DNA of 64,000 bases from Novilysobacter_A longmucuonensis (lineage in GTDB: Bacteria; Pseudomonadota; Gammaproteobacteria; Xanthomonadales; Xanthomonadaceae), in the NCBI RefSeq assembly GCF_046600735.1, contig NZ_JBJMAW010000008.1, positions 1 to 64,000 on the forward strand, given 5' to 3'. Positions 54,093-63,793 of the stretch are shown piece by piece (position 1 is the stretch's first letter; each line of letters starts with the position of its first letter). The translations under genes were made by a program, and so were the position numbers. The notes beneath the pieces were generated by a model. That model saw only the letters and a program-made list of their open reading frames with translations, had not been told where the DNA came from and ran no database searches.

Positions 54093-55493
54093 TCAAGCAA
54101 GCCCCGGGCCAGGGTGGTCGCTGTCATCGTCCAGGCCGGTGCCACCATCATCGACCAGAGGACGCAAGGCGTCGCCGTGTTCCTGTACGAACAGGCGCTG
54201 CGCGTCGACTTCGGCGATGTCGATCTCGAGCCGCCAGCCGTGCTCGTCGGCGTGCTCGCTGCGCACCGCCCCCAGCTCGTGCAGGCGCGCGCGCAGGCGT
54301 GCCGCGCGTGAGGGCACATGCACTTCGCCGCGCACATGGCGCAGCTCCAGGGCCTCGCCGACGGCGGTGCGCAGCAGGTCCAGGCCGAGCCCGTCGCGGG
54401 CCGACAGCCACACCCGCAGGCGACCCTGTTCGGCCGGGCGGTCCAGCCGCGGGCGTGCGCGCGGGTCGGGGCTGCGCTCGTGGCTGTCGTCCTGGTGGGG
54501 CCCGTCCGCGGCCCGGCCGTGGTCGAGTTTGTCGATCTTGTTGAACACCAGCACCTGCGGGATGTCCGCCGCGCCGATCTCGCCGAGCACCTCGTCGACC
54601 TGGGCGATGCGCTCGTCGCGCAGCGGGTCGGCCGCATCGATCACGTGCACCAGCAGGTCGGCCTCGCGCGCCTCCGACAGGGTCGAGCGGAAGGCGGCGA
54701 CCAGCGCATGCGGCAGGTCGCGCACGAAGCCGACGGTATCGGCCAGCACCGCGCCGCCGCCGGCAAGATCGATCCGGCGCACGGTCGGGTCGAGCGTGGC
54801 GAACAGTTGGTCGGCAGCAAAGGCCTGCGCGCCGGTCATCGCGGTGAACAGGGTCGACTTGCCGGCGTTGGTGTAGCCGACCAGGGCCACCCGCGGCAGC
54901 GCGCTGCGCATGCGCGCGCGGCGCATTTGGGTGCGCTGCACCTCGACCTTGCCGAGCCGCTTCTGCAGCGATTCCAGCCGCTGCTGCAGCATGCGGCGGT
55001 CGAGCTCGAGCTGCGTTTCACCCGGACCGCGCAGGCCGATCGAACCGCCGCGCTGGCGTTCCAGATGGGTCCAGCCACGCACCAGGCGCGTCGACATGTG
55101 CTTGAGCTGAGCCAGTTCGACCTGCAGCTTGCCCTCGAAGCTCTGCGCCCGCTGCGCGAAGATGTCGAGGATCAATCCGGTGCGATCGACCACGCGGCGC
55201 TGCAGGATGCGTTCGAGATTGCGCTCCTGGGTCGGCGAGAGCGGGTGGTTCACCAGGATCAGGTCGGCCCCGGTGGTGTCGGCGGCGGTCTTGAGTTCCT
55301 CCAGCTTGCCGCTGCCCATCAGGGTGGCGGCATTGGGCCGGTCGATGCGCGCGGTCAGCACCGCGGCGACGGTCGCGCCGGCCGAACGCGCCAGGTCGGT
55401 GAACTCCTCCATCAGCCCCTCGTCCGGCGGGCCGCCCGCATGCGGCTGGATCAGCAGCGCGTGCTCACCCTTGCGGGATCGTTCAAAGAACAC
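54093..55493 (-). CDS. hflX: Ribosome-associated GTPase HflX
   Basis: Splits stalled or heat-damaged 70S ribosomes. 466 residues from a GTG at 55493, preceded by GAGGAG. The N-terminal domain has the glycine-rich RGGSIGLRGPGETQLELDRR and the helical linker. The G domain has G1 GYTNAGKST, the switch region FATLDPTVRRI, G3 DTVGFVRDLP and G4 NKIDKL. A basic/acidic insertion (HGRAADGPHQDDSHERSPDPRARPRL) follows G4. The C-terminal tail is acidic (VDDGGTGLDDDSD). Located between hfq and hflK as in E. coli. Confidence 0.97.
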   Translation of the reverse strand: MFFERSRKGEHALLIQPHAGGPPDEGLMEEFTDLARSAGATVAAVLTARIDRPNAATLMGSGKLEELKTAADTTGADLILVNHPLSPTQERNLERILQRRVVDRTGLILDIFAQRAQSFEGKLQVELAQLKHMSTRLVRGWTHLERQRGGSIGLRGPGETQLELDRRMLQQRLESLQKRLGKVEVQRTQMRRARMRSALPRVALVGYTNAGKSTLFTAMTGAQAFAADQLFATLDPTVRRIDLAGGGAVLADTVGFVRDLPHALVAAFRSTLSEAREADLLVHVIDAADPLRDERIAQVDEVLGEIGAADIPQVLVFNKIDKLDHGRAADGPHQDDSHERSPDPRARPRLDRPAEQGRLRVWLSARDGLGLDLLRTAVGEALELRHVRGEVHVPSRAARLRARLHELGAVRSEHADEHGWRLEIDIAEVDAQRLFVQEHGDALRPLVDDGGTGLDDDSDHPGPGLA

Positions 55494-55573
55494 GCGCGCT
55501 CCTCATGCGGTCCACGGCGATGACCTCGACACTGTTGTCTACAAGCACGCGCGTGCTCGCGGCGTCGTCGCGA

Positions 55574-55858
55574 TCACTCGGCGTCGTCGCCGTCGCTGCC
55601 GTTCTCGCCGTTGCCTTCGCCCGACTGCACGTGGCCACCGCCCGGCCCCACCCGCACGTTGCGCGCCGGCACCACGGTGGAGATCGCATGCTTGTAGACC
55701 ATCTGGCTGACGGTGTTGCGCAACAGCACCACGAACTGGTCGAACGATTCGATCGTGCCCTGCAGCTTGATGCCGTTGACCAGGTAGACCGAGACCGGCA
55801 CGCGTTCGCGGCGCAGCGCGTTCAGGAAAGGATCCTGCAAGGATTGCCCCTTTGACAT
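55574..55858 (-). CDS. hfq: RNA chaperone Hfq
   Basis: Hexameric Sm-like protein that pairs sRNAs with mRNAs. 94 residues. SKGQSLQDPFLNALRRERVPVSVYLVNGIKLQGTIESFDQFVVLL is the Sm1 motif with the distal and proximal RNA contacts, and VYKHAISTVVP is Sm2 with the YKH proximal-site motif. The tail (NVRVGPGGGHVQSGEGNGENGSDGDDAE) is Gly-rich and acidic, as in xanthomonads. Two adjacent ATGs (55861, 55858) follow a GGGGA; the second gives the canonical MSKGQSL. Confidence 0.98.
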   Translation of the reverse strand: MSKGQSLQDPFLNALRRERVPVSVYLVNGIKLQGTIESFDQFVVLLRNTVSQMVYKHAISTVVPARNVRVGPGGGHVQSGEGNGENGSDGDDAE

Positions 55859-56053
55859 CATTGTTCCCCACTGTGTTTTCTAGTTATAGGGCGGCAGTCG
55901 CGTGCGAACGGCCGCGTTGCCGCTGATTCTCCCCGCCGCGGCAACCCGGCCGATGGTAGCGCAATCGGCCGGCGCCGGACCCGGCCGGATGCGGCGTTTG
56001 CGACGCCTGTCCGATGCAGGGCACATCGGGCGCCGCCTCGAGCGCCCGCGCGT

Positions 56054-56130
56054 GTAGGAGCGGCTTCAGCCGCGATCCCAGCGGGCCGACGAGCCGGCTG
56101 GTTCCCAATCGCGGCTGAAGCCGCTCCTAC
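56054..56130. repeat. GTAG REP pair between miaA and hfq
   Basis: GTAGGAGCGGCTTCAGCCGCGATC (56054) and ATCGCGGCTGAAGCCGCTCCTAC (ending 56130), with arms identical over 23 bp. It breaks the usual close miaA-hfq spacing (285 bp here). Confidence 0.88.
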
Positions 56131-56142
56131 GGACGCCCGGGT

Positions 56143-57111
56143 TCAGACAAACATCGCCATTGCCTGCTCCAGGCCGGCACGGTCGCCCGCCGGATCGAAC
56201 CAGCGCGCATCGAGCTCACCGCGCAGCCAGGTCAACTGGCGCTTGGCCAGTTGCCGGGTGGCCTGGATGCCGCGCTGGCGGAACTGCGCGGCATCGGCAA
56301 GACCGTCGAGGTGCTCCCAGGCCTGGCGGTAGCCGACTGCGCGCAGTGCCGGCAGGTCCAGCGGGCGCGGGTGCGCCTGAAGCTCGGGCCGCGCGCGCAG
56401 GCCTCGGACCTCCTCGAGCAAGCCCTGCGCGAGCATCGCGTCGAACCGCGTCTCGATGCGCTGGTGCAGCACCGCGCGCTCACGCGGCGCCAGCACCAGC
56501 TTGAGCACGCGCACCGGCAGCCGCGCGGTCGTGGACACATCACCGCGCCAGTCACTGATGCTGCGCCCGGATAGCCGGTAGACCTCGAGCGCGCGCTGGA
56601 TGCGCTGCGCATCGGTGGCGTGGATACGCGCCGCGGCCGCGGCATCGACCGCGGCGAGTTCGGCGTGCAGCGCAGCCCACCCACGCACATCGGCCTCGGC
56701 CGCCAGCTGCGCGCGGGTGGCCGCGTCGGCCGCCGGCATTGCCGACAGTCCCTGCAGCAATGCATGGAAGTACAGGCCGGTGCCGCCGGCGAGGATGGGC
56801 AGCTTGCCGCGCGCGACGATGTCATCGAGCGCCGCGCGCGCGTCGGCGGCGAACCCGGCCGCCGAGTATGGCTGCCACGGCTCGCGCAGGTCGATGAGGT
56901 GGTGGCGCACCTGGGCCCGCTCCCGGGCGGACGGCTTGGCCGCGCCGATGTTGAGGCCGCGGTAGACCAGCGCCGAATCGACGCTGACGATCTCCCCATC
57001 CAGCCGCTGCGCCCACTCGAGCGCAAGCGCGGTCTTGCCCGAAGCCGTTGGCCCCATCAGGGCGATCGCCGGCGGACGCTTGTCGTTCAACGTCATGCTG
57101 TTCAACGCCAT
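56143..57111 (-). CDS. miaA: tRNA dimethylallyltransferase
   Basis: Adds the isopentenyl group to A37 of tRNAs reading UNN codons. 322 residues. The P-loop is ALMGPTASGKTALALEWAQRL, followed by GEIVSVDSALVYRGLNIGAAKP (catalytic Asp), HHLIDLREPWQPYSAAGFAADA, LPILAGGTGLYFHALLQGLS and DAQRIQRALEVYRLSGRSIS. ALRAVGYRQAWEHL and RQLAKRQLTWLR complete the tRNA contacts. An alternative ATG five codons in (MTLNDKRPP) is possible. Upstream of hfq as in most gamma-proteobacteria. Confidence 0.97.
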   Translation of the reverse strand: MALNSMTLNDKRPPAIALMGPTASGKTALALEWAQRLDGEIVSVDSALVYRGLNIGAAKPSARERAQVRHHLIDLREPWQPYSAAGFAADARAALDDIVARGKLPILAGGTGLYFHALLQGLSAMPAADAATRAQLAAEADVRGWAALHAELAAVDAAAAARIHATDAQRIQRALEVYRLSGRSISDWRGDVSTTARLPVRVLKLVLAPRERAVLHQRIETRFDAMLAQGLLEEVRGLRARPELQAHPRPLDLPALRAVGYRQAWEHLDGLADAAQFRQRGIQATRQLAKRQLTWLRGELDARWFDPAGDRAGLEQAMAMFV

Positions 57112-57168
57112 GCGCCCGCGGACGACCGCCAGCCGATCAACGGTCCGTTATCGCCGGACCGTCCGGGG

Positions 57169-58677
57169 TCAGTAGCCGGTCTCGCTTAGCGACTGCCGCA
57201 CCTGCTGGTGGGTGGCCTGGATGTCCTGCGGCGGCTCGCGGTCGAGCCGGCTGACGATGATGATCGCCAGGGTGGCGACGATGAAGCCGGGGATGATCTC
57301 GTAGAGTTCCGAGCCGAACTGGTTGACCGCGATCTGCTTCCAGGCAATCACCGTGACCGCGCCCAGCACCATGCCGGCCAACGCGCCGTTGCGGGTCATG
57401 CGCTGCCAGAACAGCGACAGCAGCACGACCGGCCCGAATGCGGCGCCGAAGCCGGCCCACGCATAGCTGACCAGGCCGAGCACGCGGCTGTCGGGATCGC
57501 GCGCGATCCACAGCGCCACCAGCGCGATCAGCAGCACCGAAGCGCGACCGACCCAGACCAGCTCGCGATGGCTGGCCTGCTTGCGCAGGAAGCCGCGGTA
57601 GAAGTCCTCCGACAGCACGCTGGAGGAGACCAGCAGCTGGCTGGACAGGGTGCTCATGACCGCCGCCAGGATCGCCGACAGCAGGATGCCCGCGACCCAC
57701 GGATTGAACAGCACCTCGATCAGCGTGATGAACACCCGCTCGGCATTGGCCTCCACCGGTCCGGCCACGGCGGGGTTGTCGGCGAAATAGGCGATTCCGA
57801 AGAAGCCGACGGTCAGCGAGCCGGCCAAGCACAGGATCATCCAGCTCATGCCGATGCGGCGCGCCTTGGGAATGGTGGCGATGCTGTCGGCGGCCATGAA
57901 GCGCGCCAGGATGTGCGGTTGGCCGAAATAGCCCAACCCCCAGGCGATCAGCGACAGGATGCCGATGAGCCCCAGTTCACCGCCACGGAACCAGTCCAGC
58001 CGGGTCGAGTCGTACTGTTCGATCGCCGCCAGGCTGGCGTCGAAGCCGCCGTTGACCATGACCACCGTGACCGGCGTGATCAACAGCGCGAAGAACATCA
58101 GGGTGCCCTGCGCCGCGTCGGTCCAGCTGACCGCAAGGAAGCCGCCGACCATGGTGTAGAGGATCGTCACTGCCGCGCCCCACCACAGCGCCTGCGCATA
58201 CGGCATGGCGAACACGCTCTCGAACAGGCGCGCGCCGGCGACCACGCCGGAGGCGCAGTACACCGCGAAGAACACCAGGATCACCGCCGCCGACAGCACC
58301 CGCAACGAGCGCCCGTCATCGCGGAACCGGCTGGTGAAGTAGTCCGGCAGCGTCAACGCATTGCTGGTGCGCTCGGTGTACACCCGCAGCGGGCCGGCGA
58401 CGTACTTCCAGTTCAGCCAGGCACCGGCGATCAGGCCCACCGCGATCCAGCTCTCCGACACGCCACCGAGGTACATCGCGCCGGGCAGGCCCATCAGCAA
58501 CCAGCCGCTCATGTCGGAGGCACCGGCCGACAGCGCGGTGACGAACGCACCCAGCGAGCGACCGCCGAGGATGTAGTCGTCGAAGTTCTTGGTCGAACGC
58601 CACGCGATGTACCCGATCAGCAGCATCGCGAACAGGTAGATCGAGAACGTGACAAGAAGTGGTGTGCTGGCGGTCAT
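57169..58677 (-). CDS. putP: Sodium/proline symporter
   Basis: Na+-coupled proline uptake, SSS family. 502 residues, about 13 membrane helices. The start at 58677 gives MTASTPLLVTFSIYLFAML; an upstream extension is repeat-derived. GGRSLGAFVTALSAGASDMSGWLLMGLPGAMYLGG carries the conserved Asp of TM2 used for Na+ binding (SAGASDMSGW is the PutP signature). WGLGYFGQPHILARFMA and GILLSAILAAVMSTLSSQLLVSSSVLSEDFYRGFLR are further family motifs. No putA is adjacent. Likely monocistronic. Confidence 0.95.
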   Translation of the reverse strand: MTASTPLLVTFSIYLFAMLLIGYIAWRSTKNFDDYILGGRSLGAFVTALSAGASDMSGWLLMGLPGAMYLGGVSESWIAVGLIAGAWLNWKYVAGPLRVYTERTSNALTLPDYFTSRFRDDGRSLRVLSAAVILVFFAVYCASGVVAGARLFESVFAMPYAQALWWGAAVTILYTMVGGFLAVSWTDAAQGTLMFFALLITPVTVVMVNGGFDASLAAIEQYDSTRLDWFRGGELGLIGILSLIAWGLGYFGQPHILARFMAADSIATIPKARRIGMSWMILCLAGSLTVGFFGIAYFADNPAVAGPVEANAERVFITLIEVLFNPWVAGILLSAILAAVMSTLSSQLLVSSSVLSEDFYRGFLRKQASHRELVWVGRASVLLIALVALWIARDPDSRVLGLVSYAWAGFGAAFGPVVLLSLFWQRMTRNGALAGMVLGAVTVIAWKQIAVNQFGSELYEIIPGFIVATLAIIIVSRLDREPPQDIQATHQQVRQSLSETGY

Positions 58678-58890
58678 CGGCAAATCATCCCCCGGAAATC
58701 GGCGGCCGTGGTGGCCGTCCCCCGGGGCCCAGCTTACCGCGACTGGCAATCGGTTTTTTTTGCCGCAGTTGTGCACAGCCGCTGTGGACAAACATTCGGA
58801 ACAACCTGTGGACAACTACCGCCGCAACCGGCCCCGCAAGGCCTGCAATCACCCTGGCCAAACTTTGGCCAGCCCCGAAGCGGCGCTGTC

Positions 58891-58971
58891 GTAGAGCGGA
58901 GCTCGCTCCGCTGCGCCCGCACGTCAACGAAACCTACGGCCGTCCGCGCAGCCGAGCAAGCTCGGCTCTAC
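58891..58971. repeat. SMAG-like GTAG REP pair
   Basis: GTAGAGCGGAGCTCGCTCCGCTG and CAGCCGAGCAAGCTCGGCTCTAC, 81 bp, between folP and putP. The sequence closely matches the GTAGAGCCGAGC core of Stenotrophomonas SMAG repeats. Elsewhere in the 318-bp gap, two TGTGGACAA-type nonamers (near 58782 and 58808) resemble DnaA boxes. Confidence 0.82.
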
Positions 58972-58995
58972 GGATCGAATGCCAACGGGCGCCGC

Positions 58996-59895
58996 TCAGT
59001 CTTCGTCGGGCCAACGGATGGTTGCGTTGGCGGTCCGGGCCTGCGGCATGCGTTGCGTGGCCACTGCCTGCCATACCTTCAAGGCGTCCGCGGTCGCGGC
59101 GACATCGTGCACGCGCAGCAGTCTTGCACCGCGTTGCGCGGCGATCAGGTGCGCCGCGACCGAGCCGTGCACACGCCGGTCCGGCTGCGCCTGCCCGGTC
59201 ACCTCGCCGATCGTCTTCTTGCGTGACAGGCCGGCCAGCAACGGCACACCGAGTTCGGTGAAACGTTCCAGCTGCGCGAGCAACGCGAGGTTGTGGTCGC
59301 GGTTCTTGCCGAAACCGAAGCCCGGATCGACCACGATCTGCTGCTTGGCGATGCCCGCCATCTCGGCGGCGAAGATGCGCTCGGCCAGGAAGCGATGGAC
59401 CTCGGCCACCACGTCCTCGTACTGCGGCGCATCCTGCATCGAGCGCGGCTCGCCGTGCATGTGCATCAGTATCACCGGCACACCCAGCGATGCGGCCATC
59501 GACAACGCACCATCGCGACGCAACGCGTACACGTCGTTGATCATCCCGGCACCGGCCGCGACGGCCGCGCGCATGACCTCGGGCTTGGAGGTATCGACGC
59601 TGATCGGCAGTGCGCATTCACGGGCCAGCCGCTCGATCACCGGGATCACCCGGCGCAGCTCTTCCTCGACGCCGACCTCGTCCGCTCCCGGGCGGGTCGA
59701 CTCGCCGCCGACATCGAGCACGTCCGCGCCCTCCTGCGCCAGCTTCAGGCCATGCGCGACCGCGGCCTCGAGCGTGTCGTGCACGCCCCCATCGGAGAAC
59801 GAATCGGGGGTGACGTTGACGATGCCCATGATCCGGGCACGATCGAGCGTCAGCGGGCGACCGCCGCAATCCAGGATGGGCGTGGTGTCGAACAT
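58996..59895 (-). CDS. folP: Dihydropteroate synthase
   Basis: Condenses 6-hydroxymethyl-dihydropterin pyrophosphate with p-aminobenzoate; target of sulfonamides. 299 residues. IMGIVNVTPDSFSDGG and ADVLDVGGESTRPGADEV form the pterin/phosphate site, with ISVDTSKPEVMRAA, MINDVYALR, ILMHMHGEPRSMQ, VVDPGFGFGKNRDHN and LLAGLSRKKTIG following in order. The start at 59895 is 3 bp from a GGGACTC heptamer array that occupies its whole 5' leader and leaves no Shine-Dalgarno. The frame is open through the array, so a longer N-terminus cannot be excluded. Downstream of ftsH, the common arrangement. Confidence 0.96.
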   Translation of the reverse strand: MFDTTPILDCGGRPLTLDRARIMGIVNVTPDSFSDGGVHDTLEAAVAHGLKLAQEGADVLDVGGESTRPGADEVGVEEELRRVIPVIERLARECALPISVDTSKPEVMRAAVAAGAGMINDVYALRRDGALSMAASLGVPVILMHMHGEPRSMQDAPQYEDVVAEVHRFLAERIFAAEMAGIAKQQIVVDPGFGFGKNRDHNLALLAQLERFTELGVPLLAGLSRKKTIGEVTGQAQPDRRVHGSVAAHLIAAQRGARLLRVHDVAATADALKVWQAVATQRMPQARTANATIRWPDED

Positions 59896-59897
59896 GG

Positions 59898-60208
59898 CGG
59901 GACTCGGGACTCGGACGGGGACTCGGACGGGGACTCGGGACTCGGGACTCGGGACTCGGGACTCGGGACTCGGGACTCGGGAAAATCTACACCTTGTCAT
60001 CCCGAACGCAGCGAGAGATCTGCTTTTGTTCTGCCGCGGCAAGCAAGGCAAAAGCAGATCTCTCGCTGCGCTCGGGATGACACTTTACTTTAGGCCGGGG
60101 TCGCCCCCCGCGGGTCGTGCTTACGCATCGCGTGCAGCGAAAACAAGAAACGGCGCCAGTTGCCCAGCGCCGCGTGCTTTGTCCCAAGTCCCGAGTCCCG
60201 ACCCGAGC
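59898..60208. repeat. Heptamer-bounded intergenic element, copy 3
   Basis: GGGACTC heptamers (59898-59982, some as GGGACTCGGAC) are followed by a 33-bp inverted repeat (59995-60027 and 60050-60082, one mismatch) beginning TGTCATCCCGA and containing CGCAGCGAGAGATCTGC. Inverted heptamers AAGTCCCGAGTCCCGA lie at 60184-60203. It spans the entire folP-ftsH gap. Confidence 0.82.
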
Positions 60209-62122
<1,914 letters not shown>

Positions 62123-62221
62123 TGAAAATATCCGTGGGCCCTGGGGCCGAAAACCGTTTGTCCGCGAAGGACGCAAAAACAGCAAAAAAACAACAACGCG
62201 AAAAACCGAAAACCGAAAAAC

Positions 62222-62875
62222 CTAGAACTGCTTCATCGTCGCCCGCCGGCCCTGGGCCAGCGCGTAGACCTCCGGGGAGCGCTTGCGCGAGGCCGCCGGC
62301 TTGCGGATCGACACCTTCGCATAGCGACGGCGCAACTGCTTGACGTACTCGTCGAAACCCACGCCCTGGAACAGCTTGATCAGCAGGCTGCCGTCGACGC
62401 GCAGGTGCCGGTCGGCGAACTCCATCGCCAGCTCGGCCAGGTACAGCGCCCGCGGCATGTCCACCGCGTCCACACCGCTCTTATTGGGGGCCATGTCCGA
62501 CAGTACAAGGTCCATCGGCTTGCCGCCGAGCGTCGCCTCCAGGGCCGATAGGACCGCATCCTCCCTGAAATCCCCATGAAGGAACTCCACGCCGGCCAGC
62601 GGCGGCATCTCCAGGATGTCCAGCGCGATCACGCGCCCGGGGTGGGCCTGGTCGAGCCCGCCGAGCTCCTGCCGCACCCACTGCGACCAGCCGCCCGGCG
62701 CAGCGCCCAGGTCGACCACCACCATGCCCGGCTTGAGCAGCCGGTCGCGCTCGACCAGTTCCTCCAACTTGTAGGCGGCACGCGAACGCAGGCCTTCGGC
62801 CTTCGCCTTCTTCACGAAGGGATCGGAAAAGTGTTCCTTGAGCCAGCGTTGGCTACTCTTGCTGCGCGTCGCCAT
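62222..62875 (-). CDS. rlmE: 23S rRNA 2'-O-methyltransferase (U2552)
   Basis: Methylates the 2'-OH of U2552 in the 50S A-loop. Heat-shock gene rrmJ/ftsJ, classically followed by ftsH as here. 217 residues from ATG 62875 (MATRSKSSQRWLKEHFSDPFVKKA). The SAM site is VVVDLGAAPGGWSQWV. The catalytic K-D-K-E set comes from SRAAYKL (Lys), LVLSDMAPNKSG (Asp), LLIKLFQG (Lys) and SPEVYALA (Glu). The 99 bp to ftsH are unusually A-rich (CCGAAAACCGAAAAACC) but show no terminator. Confidence 0.97.
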   Translation of the reverse strand: MATRSKSSQRWLKEHFSDPFVKKAKAEGLRSRAAYKLEELVERDRLLKPGMVVVDLGAAPGGWSQWVRQELGGLDQAHPGRVIALDILEMPPLAGVEFLHGDFREDAVLSALEATLGGKPMDLVLSDMAPNKSGVDAVDMPRALYLAELAMEFADRHLRVDGSLLIKLFQGVGFDEYVKQLRRRYAKVSIRKPAASRKRSPEVYALAQGRRATMKQF

Positions 62876-62949
62876 GGGCGTGAGCGGGCCTGGATGGACG
62901 GTCGGCCATGATACCCTGCGCGCCTGTCCAGACTTGCTCGCCCGACCCG

Positions 62950-63252
62950 ATGCCAACCTTGCTGAATGCCGCCCAGACCCGTTTCCTGCGCGGCCAGGCG
63001 CACGACCTGAACGCCATGCTGCAGGTCGGCGGCAAGGGCATCACCGATGCGCTGATCGCCGAGATCGACCTCGCGCTGGAGCAGCACGAGCTGATCAAGA
63101 TCAAGGTCGCCGCGGCCGATCGCGAAGCCCGCCAGGCGATGATCGCCGAACTCGCCGAACGCACCGATGCGGCACTGGTGCAGCGGATCGGCCATACGGC
63201 AGTGCTGTACCGGCCCAGCCAGGACAAGCGGCAGATCGTGCTGCCGCGCTGA
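62950..63252 (+). CDS. yhbY: YhbY family RNA-binding protein (CRM domain)
   Basis: A 100-residue single-domain CRM protein that associates with pre-50S particles. LNAAQTRFLRGQAHDLNAMLQVGGKGITDALIAEIDLALEQHELIKIKVA is the conserved first part with the GGKG loop used for RNA binding. DAALVQRIGHTAVLYRPSQDKRQIVLP is the final strand pair. Divergent from rlmE across 74 bp, the usual neighbour. No Shine-Dalgarno is obvious; the ATG at 62950 is chosen by homology to the family start. Confidence 0.93.
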   Translation: MPTLLNAAQTRFLRGQAHDLNAMLQVGGKGITDALIAEIDLALEQHELIKIKVAAADREARQAMIAELAERTDAALVQRIGHTAVLYRPSQDKRQIVLPR

Positions 63253-63259
63253 ACGGGGG

Positions 63260-63355
63260 GAACGGAAAACGGTAAATAGTGAATGGTAAAGGCACCGGTT
63301 CCCGGTGACCTGCCGGTGTTCGCTTCTACCATTCGTTGTTCACGGTTCACCATTC
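63260..63355. repeat. Diverged inverted repeat
   Basis: ACGGTAAATAGTGAATGGTA and, inverted, CCATTCGTTGTTCACGGTTCACCATTC bound about 95 bp. The AT-rich text (GTGAATGGTGAACCG) differs from the REP families in the window. It occupies the yhbY to Mth938-like gap. Confidence 0.5.
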
Positions 63356-63364
63356 ATCGCCTAC

Positions 63365-63733
63365 ATGCAACTCACGCTTGAAAACCCTGAACATGAATAC
63401 GTGCTGCGTGGCGCTGATGGCGAGGCTGCGCGAGTCAATGAGCGGCGGCTGACTGCCAGCTTCGTGTTGACGCCCACCACCCTGGTCGAGAGCTGGCCGG
63501 TGACCGATGCGCGGACGCTGGCAGCCGAGCAATTGCAGCCATTGCTGGACCTCGACCCCGAGGTGATCCTGCTCGGTACCGGCGCGCGCCAGGTGTTCCC
63601 GCCGGCTGCGGTGATGGCGGCCTGTCTGGGCCGCGGGATAGGCATCGAGATCATGACCAACGCCGCCGCGGCCCGCACGTTCAACGTGCTGGCCGGCGAG
63701 GAGCGGCGGGTGGTGGCCGGGTTCATCCTGTAG
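63365..63733 (+). CDS. Mth938-like domain protein (DUF498)
   Basis: A 122-residue protein starting at ATG 63365 (MQLTLENPEHEYVLRGADGE). SFVLTPTTLVESWPVTDARTL, PEVILLGTGARQVFPP and IGIEIMTNAAAARTFNVLAGEERRVVAGFIL are the hallmark segments of the Mth938/NDUFAF3 family, whose eukaryotic member helps assemble respiratory complex I. The bacterial role is unknown. Its TAG stop is formed by the GTAG end of a REP. Confidence 0.9.
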   Translation: MQLTLENPEHEYVLRGADGEAARVNERRLTASFVLTPTTLVESWPVTDARTLAAEQLQPLLDLDPEVILLGTGARQVFPPAAVMAACLGRGIGIEIMTNAAAARTFNVLAGEERRVVAGFIL

Positions 63734-63793
63734 GGCGGGTCCTGGCCCGCCGCACGTCGCCGCGCCAGGAAGGCGGGTTGAAACCCGCCCTAC
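63730..63793. repeat. GTAG REP supplying both stop codons of convergent genes
   Basis: A 64-bp palindrome starting GTAGGGCGGGTCCTGGCCCG and ending GCGGGTTGAAACCCGCCCTAC. Bases 63731-63733 are the TAG stop of the Mth938-like gene. Bases 63790-63792 read TAG on the other strand and stop the M23 peptidase gene. Confidence 0.9.

Noticed and set aside
58750..58830. Possible replication origin because of DnaA-box-like nonamers.
   Set aside because: Only two imperfect boxes, no AT-rich unwinding region, and none of dnaA, dnaN, gyrB or parAB nearby.
59950..60051. N-terminal extension of FolP through the heptamer array.
   Set aside because: It encodes only repeat-derived SRVPSPE units with no counterpart in dihydropteroate synthases.
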